Shown here piece by piece: positions 1 to 5,978 of a stretch of DNA of 6,187 nt. Every line of letters starts with the position of its first letter. Position 1 is the stretch's first letter. The position numbers and the translations under genes were made by a program. Source of the stretch: Thermodesulfobacteriota bacterium (GTDB taxonomy: Bacteria > Desulfobacterota > Desulfobacteria > Desulfobacterales > RPRI01); contig JAUPLM010000256.1 in NCBI GenBank assembly GCA_030836965.1, positions 1 through 6,187 on the forward strand, read 5' to 3'. Under the pieces are notes generated by a model. The model saw nothing but the letters and a program-made list of their open reading frames with translations. It searched no databases and was not told the DNA's origin.

Positions 1-1115
1 ACCTCATATTCATTTCCCAGGCCATCCACCCCCCGAACCACTTCCTCTATCGTAGAGGGGGATAGCAGCACGCCTTTCACTTTGGTAATGTCATCAGATC
101 TTCCGACAACCCCTCCCTTGATCATTCTGAAGGTTCTTCCGCAGGAACAGGGAGAGGAAGCCCATTCGGCGATATCCTTTGAGTCGAAGCGAATGCAGGG
201 TTGAGCCTGCCGGTCAAGAGCCGTTATAATAAGTTTGCCTCTTCGTCCCGGCTCTTCGATATACTCCCCCGATTCCAAATCCTGAATCTGAACCAGAAAA
301 AAGGCTTCGTTTACGTGAAGGCCGCCGGGTTGATCTTCGCACTCGAAGCACCATGCTCCGATCTCCGTGGCGCCTGCATGATCATAGACTTTTGCGTCCC
401 AGGCTTCTTCCATCCGTTTCTTCGTTGATGGAATGCTGGCTCCCGGCTCTCCGGCACAGGTAATCTTCCGGATGCAAAGAGAACGCGGGTCGATGCCCAT
501 CCTTTTTGCGGTATCGGCCATACCAAGCACATAGGTTGGTGTAGCCATCATTGCGGTGCACCGGAGCTCCTGTATCTTTAGAATTCTGGCCTGGGTGTCC
601 AGTACTCCGCCCGGAACTACCTCGGCTCCGATCTTTTCAGCCGCATAATGTCCGGCCCAGAAAGCGACAAATATATTATATCCGAAAGGAATAAATACGC
701 GGTCTTTCGGACGGTAACCCTGGGCCCAGAGGATGTATGACCAGCTCTCGGCCCACCATTCCCAGTCCTGCCATGTGTCGGCCTGATAAACGGGCTGGCC
801 GGTAGTGCCGCTTGTCTGGCGGAATTCCGACACTTCATCAAGCGGAACACACAGCGCGTCGCCGTATGGAAACGGGTCCTTGCGCTGAATATCGCGCATC
901 ATGGATTTTTCGACAGTCGGCACGCGCCTGATATCTTCGAAAGACCGGATATCTTCCGGTCTGATTCCGGCTTTCTCGTAGAGCCCTCTGTGAAAACTGG
1001 AACGTTCGTATGCCCAGCTGAAAATCTTTTTGAATTTTTTTAACTGAAGCCGTCTGATCTTTTCATGATGAAGGGTTTCGAGAACAGGATTCCAGTATTT
1101 TTGTTCGGAAATCAT
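1..1115 (-). CDS. Phenylacetate-CoA ligase-like adenylate-forming enzyme (PaaK family), 3' end outside the window
   Basis: This is an ANL-superfamily acyl-CoA ligase, expected to activate a carboxylic acid with ATP and CoA in the cytoplasm. The first 371 codons are visible and the C-terminal lid domain is cut off. Visible motifs are the ATP-binding loop TSGTTGQP (residues 101-108), YDHAGATE (244-251, the A5 motif), IRFDSKDI with the ribose-binding Asp (308-315), and the hinge GRSDDITKVKG (338-348). These, and CSCGRTF near 323-329, fit PaaK better than acetyl-CoA synthetase or long-chain ligases. Cysteines 256, 259, 323 and 325 (CFEC and CSC) could form a structural metal site; that is inference. 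The ATG at 1115 is the first in frame after the TAA at 1146-1148; the ribosome site (GAAAG) is weak. It follows dctM by 51 bp, so it is probably cotranscribed with the TRAP genes. The acid substrate (phenylacetate, another aromatic acid or something else) cannot be read from sequence. Confidence 0.9.
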   Translation of the reverse strand, partial: MISEQKYWNPVLETLHHEKIRRLQLKKFKKIFSWAYERSSFHRGLYEKAGIRPEDIRSFEDIRRVPTVEKSMMRDIQRKDPFPYGDALCVPLDEVSEFRQTSGTTGQPVYQADTWQDWEWWAESWSYILWAQGYRPKDRVFIPFGYNIFVAFWAGHYAAEKIGAEVVPGGVLDTQARILKIQELRCTAMMATPTYVLGMADTAKRMGIDPRSLCIRKITCAGEPGASIPSTKKRMEEAWDAKVYDHAGATEIGAWCFECEDQPGGLHVNEAFFLVQIQDLESGEYIEEPGRRGKLIITALDRQAQPCIRFDSKDIAEWASSPCSCGRTFRMIKGGVVGRSDDITKVKGVLLSPSTIEEVVRGVDGLGNEYE

Positions 1116-1132
1116 GATGATATTTCTTTCAG

Positions 1133-1163
1133 GGAATTGTTCCGCTTAAATCCGAAACATTCC
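1133..1163 (-). other. Hairpin between dctM and the CoA ligase
   Basis: As minus-strand RNA, GGAAUGUUUCG pairs with CGGAACAAUUCC to give 11 base pairs with one bulged A, one G-U pair and an eight-base loop. It begins 3 nt after the dctM stop. No T-run follows, so it is not a normal intrinsic terminator. It could stabilise the upstream mRNA end, be a processing site, or sequester the weak ribosome site of the ligase. The pairing is seen; the role is inferred. Confidence 0.35.
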
Positions 1164-1166
1164 ATT

Positions 1167-2468
1167 CTATTTCATAAATACAGAAGGCAGACAAGTGGCA
1201 ATCTGTGGAAATATGAATAACAAAACAGCACAAACAACCAGGCTGATAAGAAAGGGATAAACCCCGCTGTAAATTACGCTGAATGGTTGTTTCGTAATGG
1301 CTCTGACGACAAAGACGTTGATGGCAACAGGAGGAATTACCACACCCACCATGACCGTGATGGCTATGATCATGCCGAACCAGATGGGATCGTAGCCCAA
1401 TTTGATGATGGCCGGATAAAAAATCGGTGTGGCAAGGATCATGAATGCCAGGTCGTCAATGAAAGAGCCTCCTATAAGGTAAACCAGGCTGATGATAATC
1501 ATGATCACATCAGGGCTTAAAGGAAGAGATATGATCCAGTCCGCGGCAATCATGGGGATTTTGGTTCTTGTAAGGAAATGGCCCAGTACCGCCGAACCGG
1601 CGATAAGCATGAGAACCATGCATGCCGTGCGAAGGGATTCTATGACCGACTTTATGTATCCTTTGAATCCGATATCCCTTTTGAAAACTGATAAAAGGAG
1701 GACAGCAAAGGTGCCGACGCTTCCCGCTTCAGTAGGTGTGAAAAAACCGTATATCAATCCACCGATGACAAGCAGAAAAACTCCCACGACCCAAAGCACT
1801 TCCGGAAGAGCGGCGGCCCGGTGCTTCCAGGTGGACCGGTCTCCCTTTGGCCCCAGTGCCGGGTTCATCCTGCACCAGATATAGATGGTTAAAATAAAGA
1901 AGAAGGCTATCATCAACCCAGGAACAAGCCCGGCAAGAAAGAGTTTTCCAATGGACTGTTCCGTGATGATGCCAAATACTATCAGGGTTACGCTGGGCGG
2001 GATGAGAATGCCAAGCGTGCCGACTGTCGCCACGGTACCGGTGGAGAGCTTTTTGTCGTAATTGTACCGGTCCATCTCGGGAACCGCCACGCTGGCGAAG
2101 GTGGCGGCGGTGGCGGGTGAAGATCCGCAAATAGCTTTAAATACCGTTGCTCCGGCCACGGTGGCCATGGCCAGTCCGCCGGGGATGTGCCCAATAAACC
2201 GGTAGGCGGCATCGTAGAGTTTTTTCGCAACACCGGCATTAAAAGCGATCTGGCCCATGAGCACGAAGAGCGGAATAACCGTAAAACCGTAGGATGTGAA
2301 AACATCAAAGAAGTCTTTGGCCAGGAGATTCACCCCGGCTTTAAACGATACAAGATAGCTGAACCCGATAAATCCCACCAGAGCCATTGCAAAGGCCAGT
2401 TCGATGCCGGTAAGGAAAAGGAGAAGAACCGTGGACAGTCCCAGGATTCCGATCGTTACATCACTCAT
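1167..2468 (-). CDS. dctM: TRAP transporter large membrane subunit DctM
   Basis: This is the large integral-membrane subunit of a TRAP importer, which carries the solute across the inner membrane using an ion gradient (Na+ in characterised relatives). The 433 residues match the usual length of a stand-alone DctM and are almost wholly hydrophobic, with roughly a dozen membrane segments. Recognisable family motifs are IPLFVLMG (65-72), GSSPATAA (115-122), GILIPPSV (153-160), TPTEAG (244-249) and the mirror-image IPPVAINVFVV (378-388). The two Pro-rich motifs reflect the internal pseudo-repeat of the family. The ATG overlaps the end of dctQ by 8 bp (ATGAGTGA), which indicates translational coupling; AGGAA upstream is a possible ribosome site. 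The gene ends with TAG and is followed by the CoA ligase. No defect is visible. The transported solute is not identifiable from this subunit. Confidence 0.96.
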   Translation of the reverse strand: MSDVTIGILGLSTVLLLFLTGIELAFAMALVGFIGFSYLVSFKAGVNLLAKDFFDVFTSYGFTVIPLFVLMGQIAFNAGVAKKLYDAAYRFIGHIPGGLAMATVAGATVFKAICGSSPATAATFASVAVPEMDRYNYDKKLSTGTVATVGTLGILIPPSVTLIVFGIITEQSIGKLFLAGLVPGLMIAFFFILTIYIWCRMNPALGPKGDRSTWKHRAAALPEVLWVVGVFLLVIGGLIYGFFTPTEAGSVGTFAVLLLSVFKRDIGFKGYIKSVIESLRTACMVLMLIAGSAVLGHFLTRTKIPMIAADWIISLPLSPDVIMIIISLVYLIGGSFIDDLAFMILATPIFYPAIIKLGYDPIWFGMIIAITVMVGVVIPPVAINVFVVRAITKQPFSVIYSGVYPFLISLVVCAVLLFIFPQIATCLPSVFMK

Positions 2469-2943
2469 AGGTATTTCCTATCACTTGAAGGATGTGGACT
2501 ATGAGGACGAGGCACTGTACGAAGAAGCAGACGCCGACTCCAAAAGCCACGGGGTAGAAGGGTAATTGCAGCGTGAGAGAGACCTCTCCGGTTCGGTAAA
2601 GATCCATCCCCAGCGAGATGAGATTCCATCCCAGCAGTGAAAAAAGCCCGATTCCGAGAAGTCTGGTGACAATATTTACTGTGTTCCGTATTCCTTTCGG
2701 GAACCTGAGAACAAAAAAGTCCACAAGCATGTGGCCTTTGAGAAAGGTCGTCAGCGGAACGGCAAAACCAATTACAATGGCTCCGGAGAAGGCGACCAGT
2801 TCATAGGTACCGATGATCGGCCTGCGGAAATATCTCAAGACTACGTCCGTTACCGTAAGCAGCATCAGGAAAGTTATAGCGATTCCTGCAAACACGTTGA
2901 GGAACTTGCAGAGTCCTTCCACTTTATTTATTATCGGTCGCAT
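2461..2943 (-). CDS. dctQ: TRAP transporter small membrane subunit DctQ
   Basis: This is the small membrane subunit that joins DctM in the inner-membrane part of the TRAP importer. Four hydrophobic segments are visible, and the family features TDVVLRYFRRP followed by GTYEL, then VPLTTFLKGHMLVD, place it in DctQ. The ORF has two in-frame ATGs, at 2958 and 2943. I prefer 2943 (160 residues, beginning MRPIINKVE) because GGGAGA lies just upstream and the short charged start before the first membrane helix is typical of the family. However, the spacing is only about four bases, so the 165-residue form starting at 2958 remains possible. The stop overlaps the dctM start by 8 bp. A terminator-like hairpin separates it from dctP, so its expression is probably lower than that of the binding protein. 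Confidence 0.93.
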   Translation of the reverse strand: MRPIINKVEGLCKFLNVFAGIAITFLMLLTVTDVVLRYFRRPIIGTYELVAFSGAIVIGFAVPLTTFLKGHMLVDFFVLRFPKGIRNTVNIVTRLLGIGLFSLLGWNLISLGMDLYRTGEVSLTLQLPFYPVAFGVGVCFFVQCLVLIVHILQVIGNTYE

Positions 2944-2979
2944 GAATCTCCCGTGCATTATCTTTTTCAGCGTTTATAT

Positions 2980-3018
2980 AAAAAAAGAGGGGAAGAAACG
3001 CAGTGCATCCCTTCCCCT
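2980..3018 (-). terminator. Intrinsic-terminator-like hairpin between dctP and dctQ
   Basis: In the minus-strand RNA, AGGGGAAG and CUUCCCCU form a perfect 8-bp base. The stem continues inward with G-U, G-U, A-U, U-G, G-C and C-G pairs to a three-base ACU loop. After one C comes a run of seven T. It starts 6 nt after the dctP stop and lies wholly in the gap before dctQ. Since dctQ and dctM follow closely on the same strand, partial termination or 3'-end protection of dctP mRNA is more likely than a complete operon end. No promoter was identified between the hairpin and dctQ. Confidence 0.75.
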
Positions 3019-3024
3019 TCACCA

Positions 3025-4050
3025 TTACTTCTGAAGTTTCTTCAGTTCATCCTGGCAGAACTTGAGGGCTTCTTTTCCGGGTAGATTTTTAGATTCCATG
3101 GTCTTCACGTAGTCATCCAGGATGTGCTGCACCAGTTTGGCCCATCGGGCATCCTCTTCTTTTGAAAGAGTGATAAGCTTAAGGCCCTTTGCGGCTGATA
3201 CAGCGTAACCTTCCTTGTCTATTTCATCCCAGCCTTGTCCTGTCTTGATAATCCATTCCTCGTTGACCGCTTCAATGATTTTCTGGATATCAGGCGGCAG
3301 GGAAGCCCATTTGTCCTTGTTCATGACAACGAAAAAGCCTGTTGTATAGGCGGATCCGAAGTTCTGTGTGGTTGAGTTAACAACTTCAGCCAGTTTCCAG
3401 CCTTTAAGAGATTCTACGGGGAACACGCCGCCTTCCGCAACGCCCTTTTGAATCGCGTCGTACCTTTCAGGCATGGGCATGGCGACCGGGACACCGCCGA
3501 GAGCGCTTACGATTTTAGCGCTTAAACCGTGGCACGCGATCTTCAGTCCTTTGAGATCTTCCAGAGTTGTCACAGGTTTCTTCGTGTGGAGGATGCCGGG
3601 CCCATGTGCGTGGAAAAACATCACTTTAACATCATCAAATTCTTTCGGTCTGAACTTTTTATAATAGATGTTGATAAGTTTCGTGGCTTCCAGACCATTC
3701 CTGTAACCGAGCGGAAGATCAATCACTTCGGTCAGGGGGAATCTTCCGCGTGTGTATCCGAATACGGAGAGTCCCACATCAGAAAGGCCTTTTACTACAC
3801 CATCATAGCACTGAGCTGCAGGCGTAAGGGTTCCACCGGGGAAAACCGTAACCTTCACTCTGCCATTGGTTCTTTTTTCGATTTCTTTGCCCCATTCCAC
3901 GGAGAGGATGGCGTTCTTGTGAGGAGCAGGGAAAAAGTTGGAGTAAGTCAGTTCGATGGGTTTTTCCGCCGCACCGGCGTTTGCAATCATGAATAACATT
4001 CCAATCACGGACAAACAAAAAATCAGCGATTTTACTTTCCAGCCTTTCAT
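3025..4050 (-). CDS. dctP: TRAP transporter periplasmic solute-binding protein, DctP family
   Basis: This secreted binding protein captures the solute and delivers it to DctQM. The 341 residues begin with a signal peptide: basic MKGWKVK, a hydrophobic stretch to about residue 22, and a likely signal peptidase I site in ANAGAA around 27-29. The mature part has DctP-family features: LTYSNFFPAPH (34-44), GRVKVTVFPGGTL (63-75), TLEDLKGLKI (162-171) and MPERYDAIQKGVAEG (193-207). Two family landmarks are changed. The Arg that usually follows KI and binds the ligand carboxylate aligns with Ala172, and the Asn of the usual ENP motif aligns with Phe210. The ligand is therefore uncertain and 'C4-dicarboxylate' should not be assumed. 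The start is well supported by AAGGAGGG four bases upstream. It is the first gene of the TRAP-ligase cluster. Confidence 0.95.
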   Translation of the reverse strand: MKGWKVKSLIFCLSVIGMLFMIANAGAAEKPIELTYSNFFPAPHKNAILSVEWGKEIEKRTNGRVKVTVFPGGTLTPAAQCYDGVVKGLSDVGLSVFGYTRGRFPLTEVIDLPLGYRNGLEATKLINIYYKKFRPKEFDDVKVMFFHAHGPGILHTKKPVTTLEDLKGLKIACHGLSAKIVSALGGVPVAMPMPERYDAIQKGVAEGGVFPVESLKGWKLAEVVNSTTQNFGSAYTTGFFVVMNKDKWASLPPDIQKIIEAVNEEWIIKTGQGWDEIDKEGYAVSAAKGLKLITLSKEEDARWAKLVQHILDDYVKTMESKNLPGKEALKFCQDELKKLQK

Positions 4051-4054
4051 TTTA

Positions 4055-4062
4055 CCCTCCTT
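4055..4062 (-). promoter_or_regulatory. Strong ribosome binding site of dctP
   Basis: On the minus strand the bases read AAGGAGGG, an almost full Shine-Dalgarno match, followed by TAAA and the ATG at 4050. It fixes the dctP start and is stronger than the sites I see for the other TRAP genes. Confidence 0.85.
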
Positions 4063-4110
4063 AATATGAAGATTAACTCACTGCTGTCCCAATCAGGCTA
4101 TTCAAGCAAC

Positions 4111-4139
4111 ATTGAAACAGAGAAGGAGATCCTCTCAAT
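4111..4139 (-). other. Possible hairpin in the dctP leader
   Basis: The minus strand reads ATTGAGAGG, then ATCTCCTTCTCTG, then TTTCAAT. ATTGA can pair with TCAAT, and GAGAGG with the inner CCTTCTC if one base bulges. If transcription starts near 4208, this lies in the untranslated leader. It matches no riboswitch class I know and is weak. Confidence 0.2.
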
Positions 4140-4212
4140 TCCAATGGCGATAGTGATTCAAAGTTTATTAAAAATAACCATATATTTGTTGCTGTTTGGT
4201 TGTCTATGATGG

Positions 4213-4223
4213 CTGTCATACAG
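4213..4223. promoter_or_regulatory. Small palindrome over the putative -10 (possible operator)
   Basis: CTGT-CAT-ACAG is a perfect inverted repeat, and a further CTGT lies at 4230-4233, making ACAG-TACTTG-CTGT a second overlapping repeat. The core GT-N3-AC resembles the half-site layout of FadR-type GntR repressors, which often control acid-uptake genes, but the flanking bases do not fit well. It covers the proposed -10, as an operator could. The repeat is seen; the regulator is a guess. Confidence 0.25.
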
Positions 4224-4243
4224 TACTTGCTGTACCTTGCCAA
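4215..4243 (-). promoter_or_regulatory. Putative sigma-70 promoter of the dctP operon
   Basis: On the minus strand TTGGCA (4243-4238, 5 of 6 against TTGACA) is followed by a 17-bp spacer and TATGAC (4220-4215, 4 of 6 against TATAAT). This would give a leader of about 155 nt before dctP. It is the best hexamer pair I found by eye in this intergenic region; the neighbouring AT-rich sequence could hold others. Confidence 0.4.
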
Positions 4244-4276
4244 CCTGTTTTAAATACTATAGTTTATTAAAATCCG

Positions 4277-4295
4277 GAAAATGAATATCATTTTC
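4277..4295. promoter_or_regulatory. Perfect 19-bp palindrome resembling a Fur box
   Basis: The bases GAAAATGAATATCATTTTC form two exact 8-bp arms around ATA. They match the classical Fur box GATAATGATAATCATTATC at 15 of 19 positions. The site lies 12 bp after the stop of the AhpF-like gene and 33 bp upstream of the proposed -35 of dctP. As RNA it would form an AT-rich hairpin, but no T-run follows directly on either strand, so a terminator reading is weaker. A Fur-family or other dimeric regulator is plausible; the target gene is uncertain. Confidence 0.4.
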
Positions 4296-4307
4296 AGGGT
4301 GTGCCCC

Positions 4308-5939
4308 TCAGTTTTTCTGTTTCAACCAGTAAGGGTTGATGAGATCCTCAAAAATCGCCAGGGCTGCCTCGGCCCCCTGACCAGCTGCCGTTACGATTTG
4401 TTTGTACCCGCCTTCCACATCCCCCGCGGAGTAGATACCGGCAATACTGGTCCGGTGCCGTTCGTCCCGTTGAATGTAGCCGTCCGGCGTAAGTTTAACC
4501 CCGATTTTCAGGGCCAATTCAACGGCCGGCGCATAACCGATCGAGATAAAAACCCCATCCGCGGGGATTTTTGATGTTTTTCGGGTCTTGTTATTGTACA
4601 GGGACAGCCCTTCCACCCGGGTCTCTCCCAGAATATCCCTGACCTCGGAGTTCCACAGGACAGGGATGCCGCTCTCCAGAAGGTTACGGGTGAGAAATTC
4701 CTGGGCCCTCAGCTTCTCCTGACGATGAACCAGGGTCACCTTGACCCCCATGTGGTAAAGATGCAGGGCCTCTGTCACCGCGCTGTCCCCGCCGCCGATC
4801 ATCATCACGCTTTTCCCCTTGAATAAGGGCCCGTCACAGGTGCTGCAGTAACTCACCCCTCTTCCGGAAAGCCGTTTCTCTCCGGGAACGCCGAGGCTCC
4901 GGTGACTCGCCCCGGTAGCCAGCAATACCGTTTTTGTCCGGAATTTGCGCCGGCTGGTCAATACCTCCATAGGTTCTCCAGGGTTTATCGTCACGACCTC
5001 TTCCCCCTGAAAAATCGGCACATACTGGAGCGCATGACTGACCATGATGTCCACCAGGGTTTTTCCCCCCACCTGAGTGAATCCGGGATAATTTTCAACC
5101 ACCGGCGTGGTGGCCACCTGCCCACCCAGTGCGCCTCTTTCGACAATCGCGGCTTTCAATCCGCTTCGAACCGCATAAATTCCGGAGGTCAGCCCTGCGG
5201 GGCCCCCACCGACAATCACTATGTCAACCTCCACAAGATCGGCGGTAATTTCCGGAATAAAAATCGTCTGAGGTTCCAGTTTACGGAGAGAATCGGCGAA
5301 AACTTCTTCCGATTGAGCGCCCTGGCCGATGAGGAGATCATTAGCAAAGGTCTGGGGAACACCCTGAGCCCCATATTCCACGGCCAAATCCTGACGGCTT
5401 TGAACATCGATAATTTCAAGAGATATCAGGTCCGGCTTTTCCACAACCGCTTTAACGGCATTCACAGCCTGCTGGGGACAATACGGACAGGTGACGCTGA
5501 CGAAGACTTTGACATTCCTGGGGGAGTCGATTTTCCGGATCACATTCCGGGCCTGGTCCCCCAACCAGCTGTTTCCACTGCCCACCAGCAGCAGGGCTTC
5601 AAGTAAGGTTCTCACCTCTTCCCCCATGGGCGCTCCCATCCACCGGATGTTATAAACCTCGGGATGAATAAGAAGCACGGGGGCTGTTTTAATCTTATAC
5701 TTTTTGGCCATCTTATGGTCCAGGGAATACTCGCGAAATGTGATTTTATCCGTGAGGGTCCTGAAGATTCCTATGATTTCCCGCGTAGCCTGGACAAACA
5801 CATCGTCTTTTCCCCGCTCGGTGAAAAGAATCAATTTGATTTCCCGGTCCATCCGGTCGAAAGCCTTTTTTAATCCGCGCTTGAATTCTTCCTCCGGGGA
5901 AACGGAACTTCCTTCAGTGTTTTCAATAATGTCTTCCAT
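4308..5939 (-). CDS. AhpF-like flavoprotein: tandem thioredoxin-fold (PDO-type) domain fused to thioredoxin reductase
   Basis: This FAD-dependent disulfide reductase should pass electrons from a pyridine nucleotide through FAD and CSTC to its own N-terminal CPYC, then to a protein partner. From the ATG at 5939 it has 543 residues. The first thioredoxin fold (about 30-125) has no CXXC but keeps TAP (85-87). The second (about 140-225) has CPYC (151-154) and a cis-Pro in GVPQT (193-197). The reductase part starts near 240 with GGGPAG (244-249), then CSTC (365-368), the nucleotide loop GGGDSA (382-387) and GIYSAGD (501-507). The domain order is that of AhpF (521 residues in E. coli). The nucleotide motif is HRQEKLRA rather than HRRxxxRA, so NADPH preference is not assured. 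AAGGAG five bases before the ATG supports this start over an in-frame TTG at 5969. No ahpC or thioredoxin gene is in the window, so the partner is unknown. Confidence 0.93.
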   Translation of the reverse strand: MEDIIENTEGSSVSPEEEFKRGLKKAFDRMDREIKLILFTERGKDDVFVQATREIIGIFRTLTDKITFREYSLDHKMAKKYKIKTAPVLLIHPEVYNIRWMGAPMGEEVRTLLEALLLVGSGNSWLGDQARNVIRKIDSPRNVKVFVSVTCPYCPQQAVNAVKAVVEKPDLISLEIIDVQSRQDLAVEYGAQGVPQTFANDLLIGQGAQSEEVFADSLRKLEPQTIFIPEITADLVEVDIVIVGGGPAGLTSGIYAVRSGLKAAIVERGALGGQVATTPVVENYPGFTQVGGKTLVDIMVSHALQYVPIFQGEEVVTINPGEPMEVLTSRRKFRTKTVLLATGASHRSLGVPGEKRLSGRGVSYCSTCDGPLFKGKSVMMIGGGDSAVTEALHLYHMGVKVTLVHRQEKLRAQEFLTRNLLESGIPVLWNSEVRDILGETRVEGLSLYNNKTRKTSKIPADGVFISIGYAPAVELALKIGVKLTPDGYIQRDERHRTSIAGIYSAGDVEGGYKQIVTAAGQGAEAALAIFEDLINPYWLKQKN

Positions 5940-5944
5940 GGCAT

Positions 5945-5950
5945 CTCCTT
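5945..5950 (-). promoter_or_regulatory. Ribosome binding site that sets the start of the AhpF-like gene
   Basis: The minus strand reads AAGGAG, five bases before the ATG at 5939. The ORF extends upstream to a TTG at 5969, but that extension would place this site inside the coding sequence, so the shorter 543-residue protein is preferred. Confidence 0.8.
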
Positions 5951-5978
5951 GATGATCAGATTCGATCAAAACGGCCTG

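Noticed and set aside
617..850. Short minus-strand open frame of 77 codons
   Set aside because: It is in another frame inside the PaaK-like ligase, which reads through this stretch with the intact ATP-binding motif TSGTTGQP.
1492..1884. Plus-strand open frame of 130 codons
   Set aside because: It is antisense to dctM, which has full family motifs along its length; the open frame is a by-product of dctM codon use.
4228..4243. Sigma-54-like promoter (TTGGCAAGGTACAGC on the minus strand)
   Set aside because: The GG and GC elements are separated by 9 bases instead of the required 10, and the -12 part reads CAGC rather than TTGC. The sigma-70 reading fits better.
4274..4298. Intrinsic terminator of the AhpF-like gene
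   Set aside because: The stem is AT-rich and followed by CCGGATTTT rather than a direct T-run; the exact 8-3-8 symmetry fits a protein-binding site better, though weak termination is not excluded.
4902..5606. Plus-strand open frame of 234 codons
   Set aside because: It lies entirely opposite the AhpF-like gene, whose motifs are unmistakable, and its translation has no recognisable domain or credible ribosome site.
5940..5969. N-terminal extension of the AhpF-like protein from a TTG at 5969
   Set aside because: The extension would include the AAGGAG ribosome site of the downstream ATG as coding sequence, and the TTG has no site of its own.
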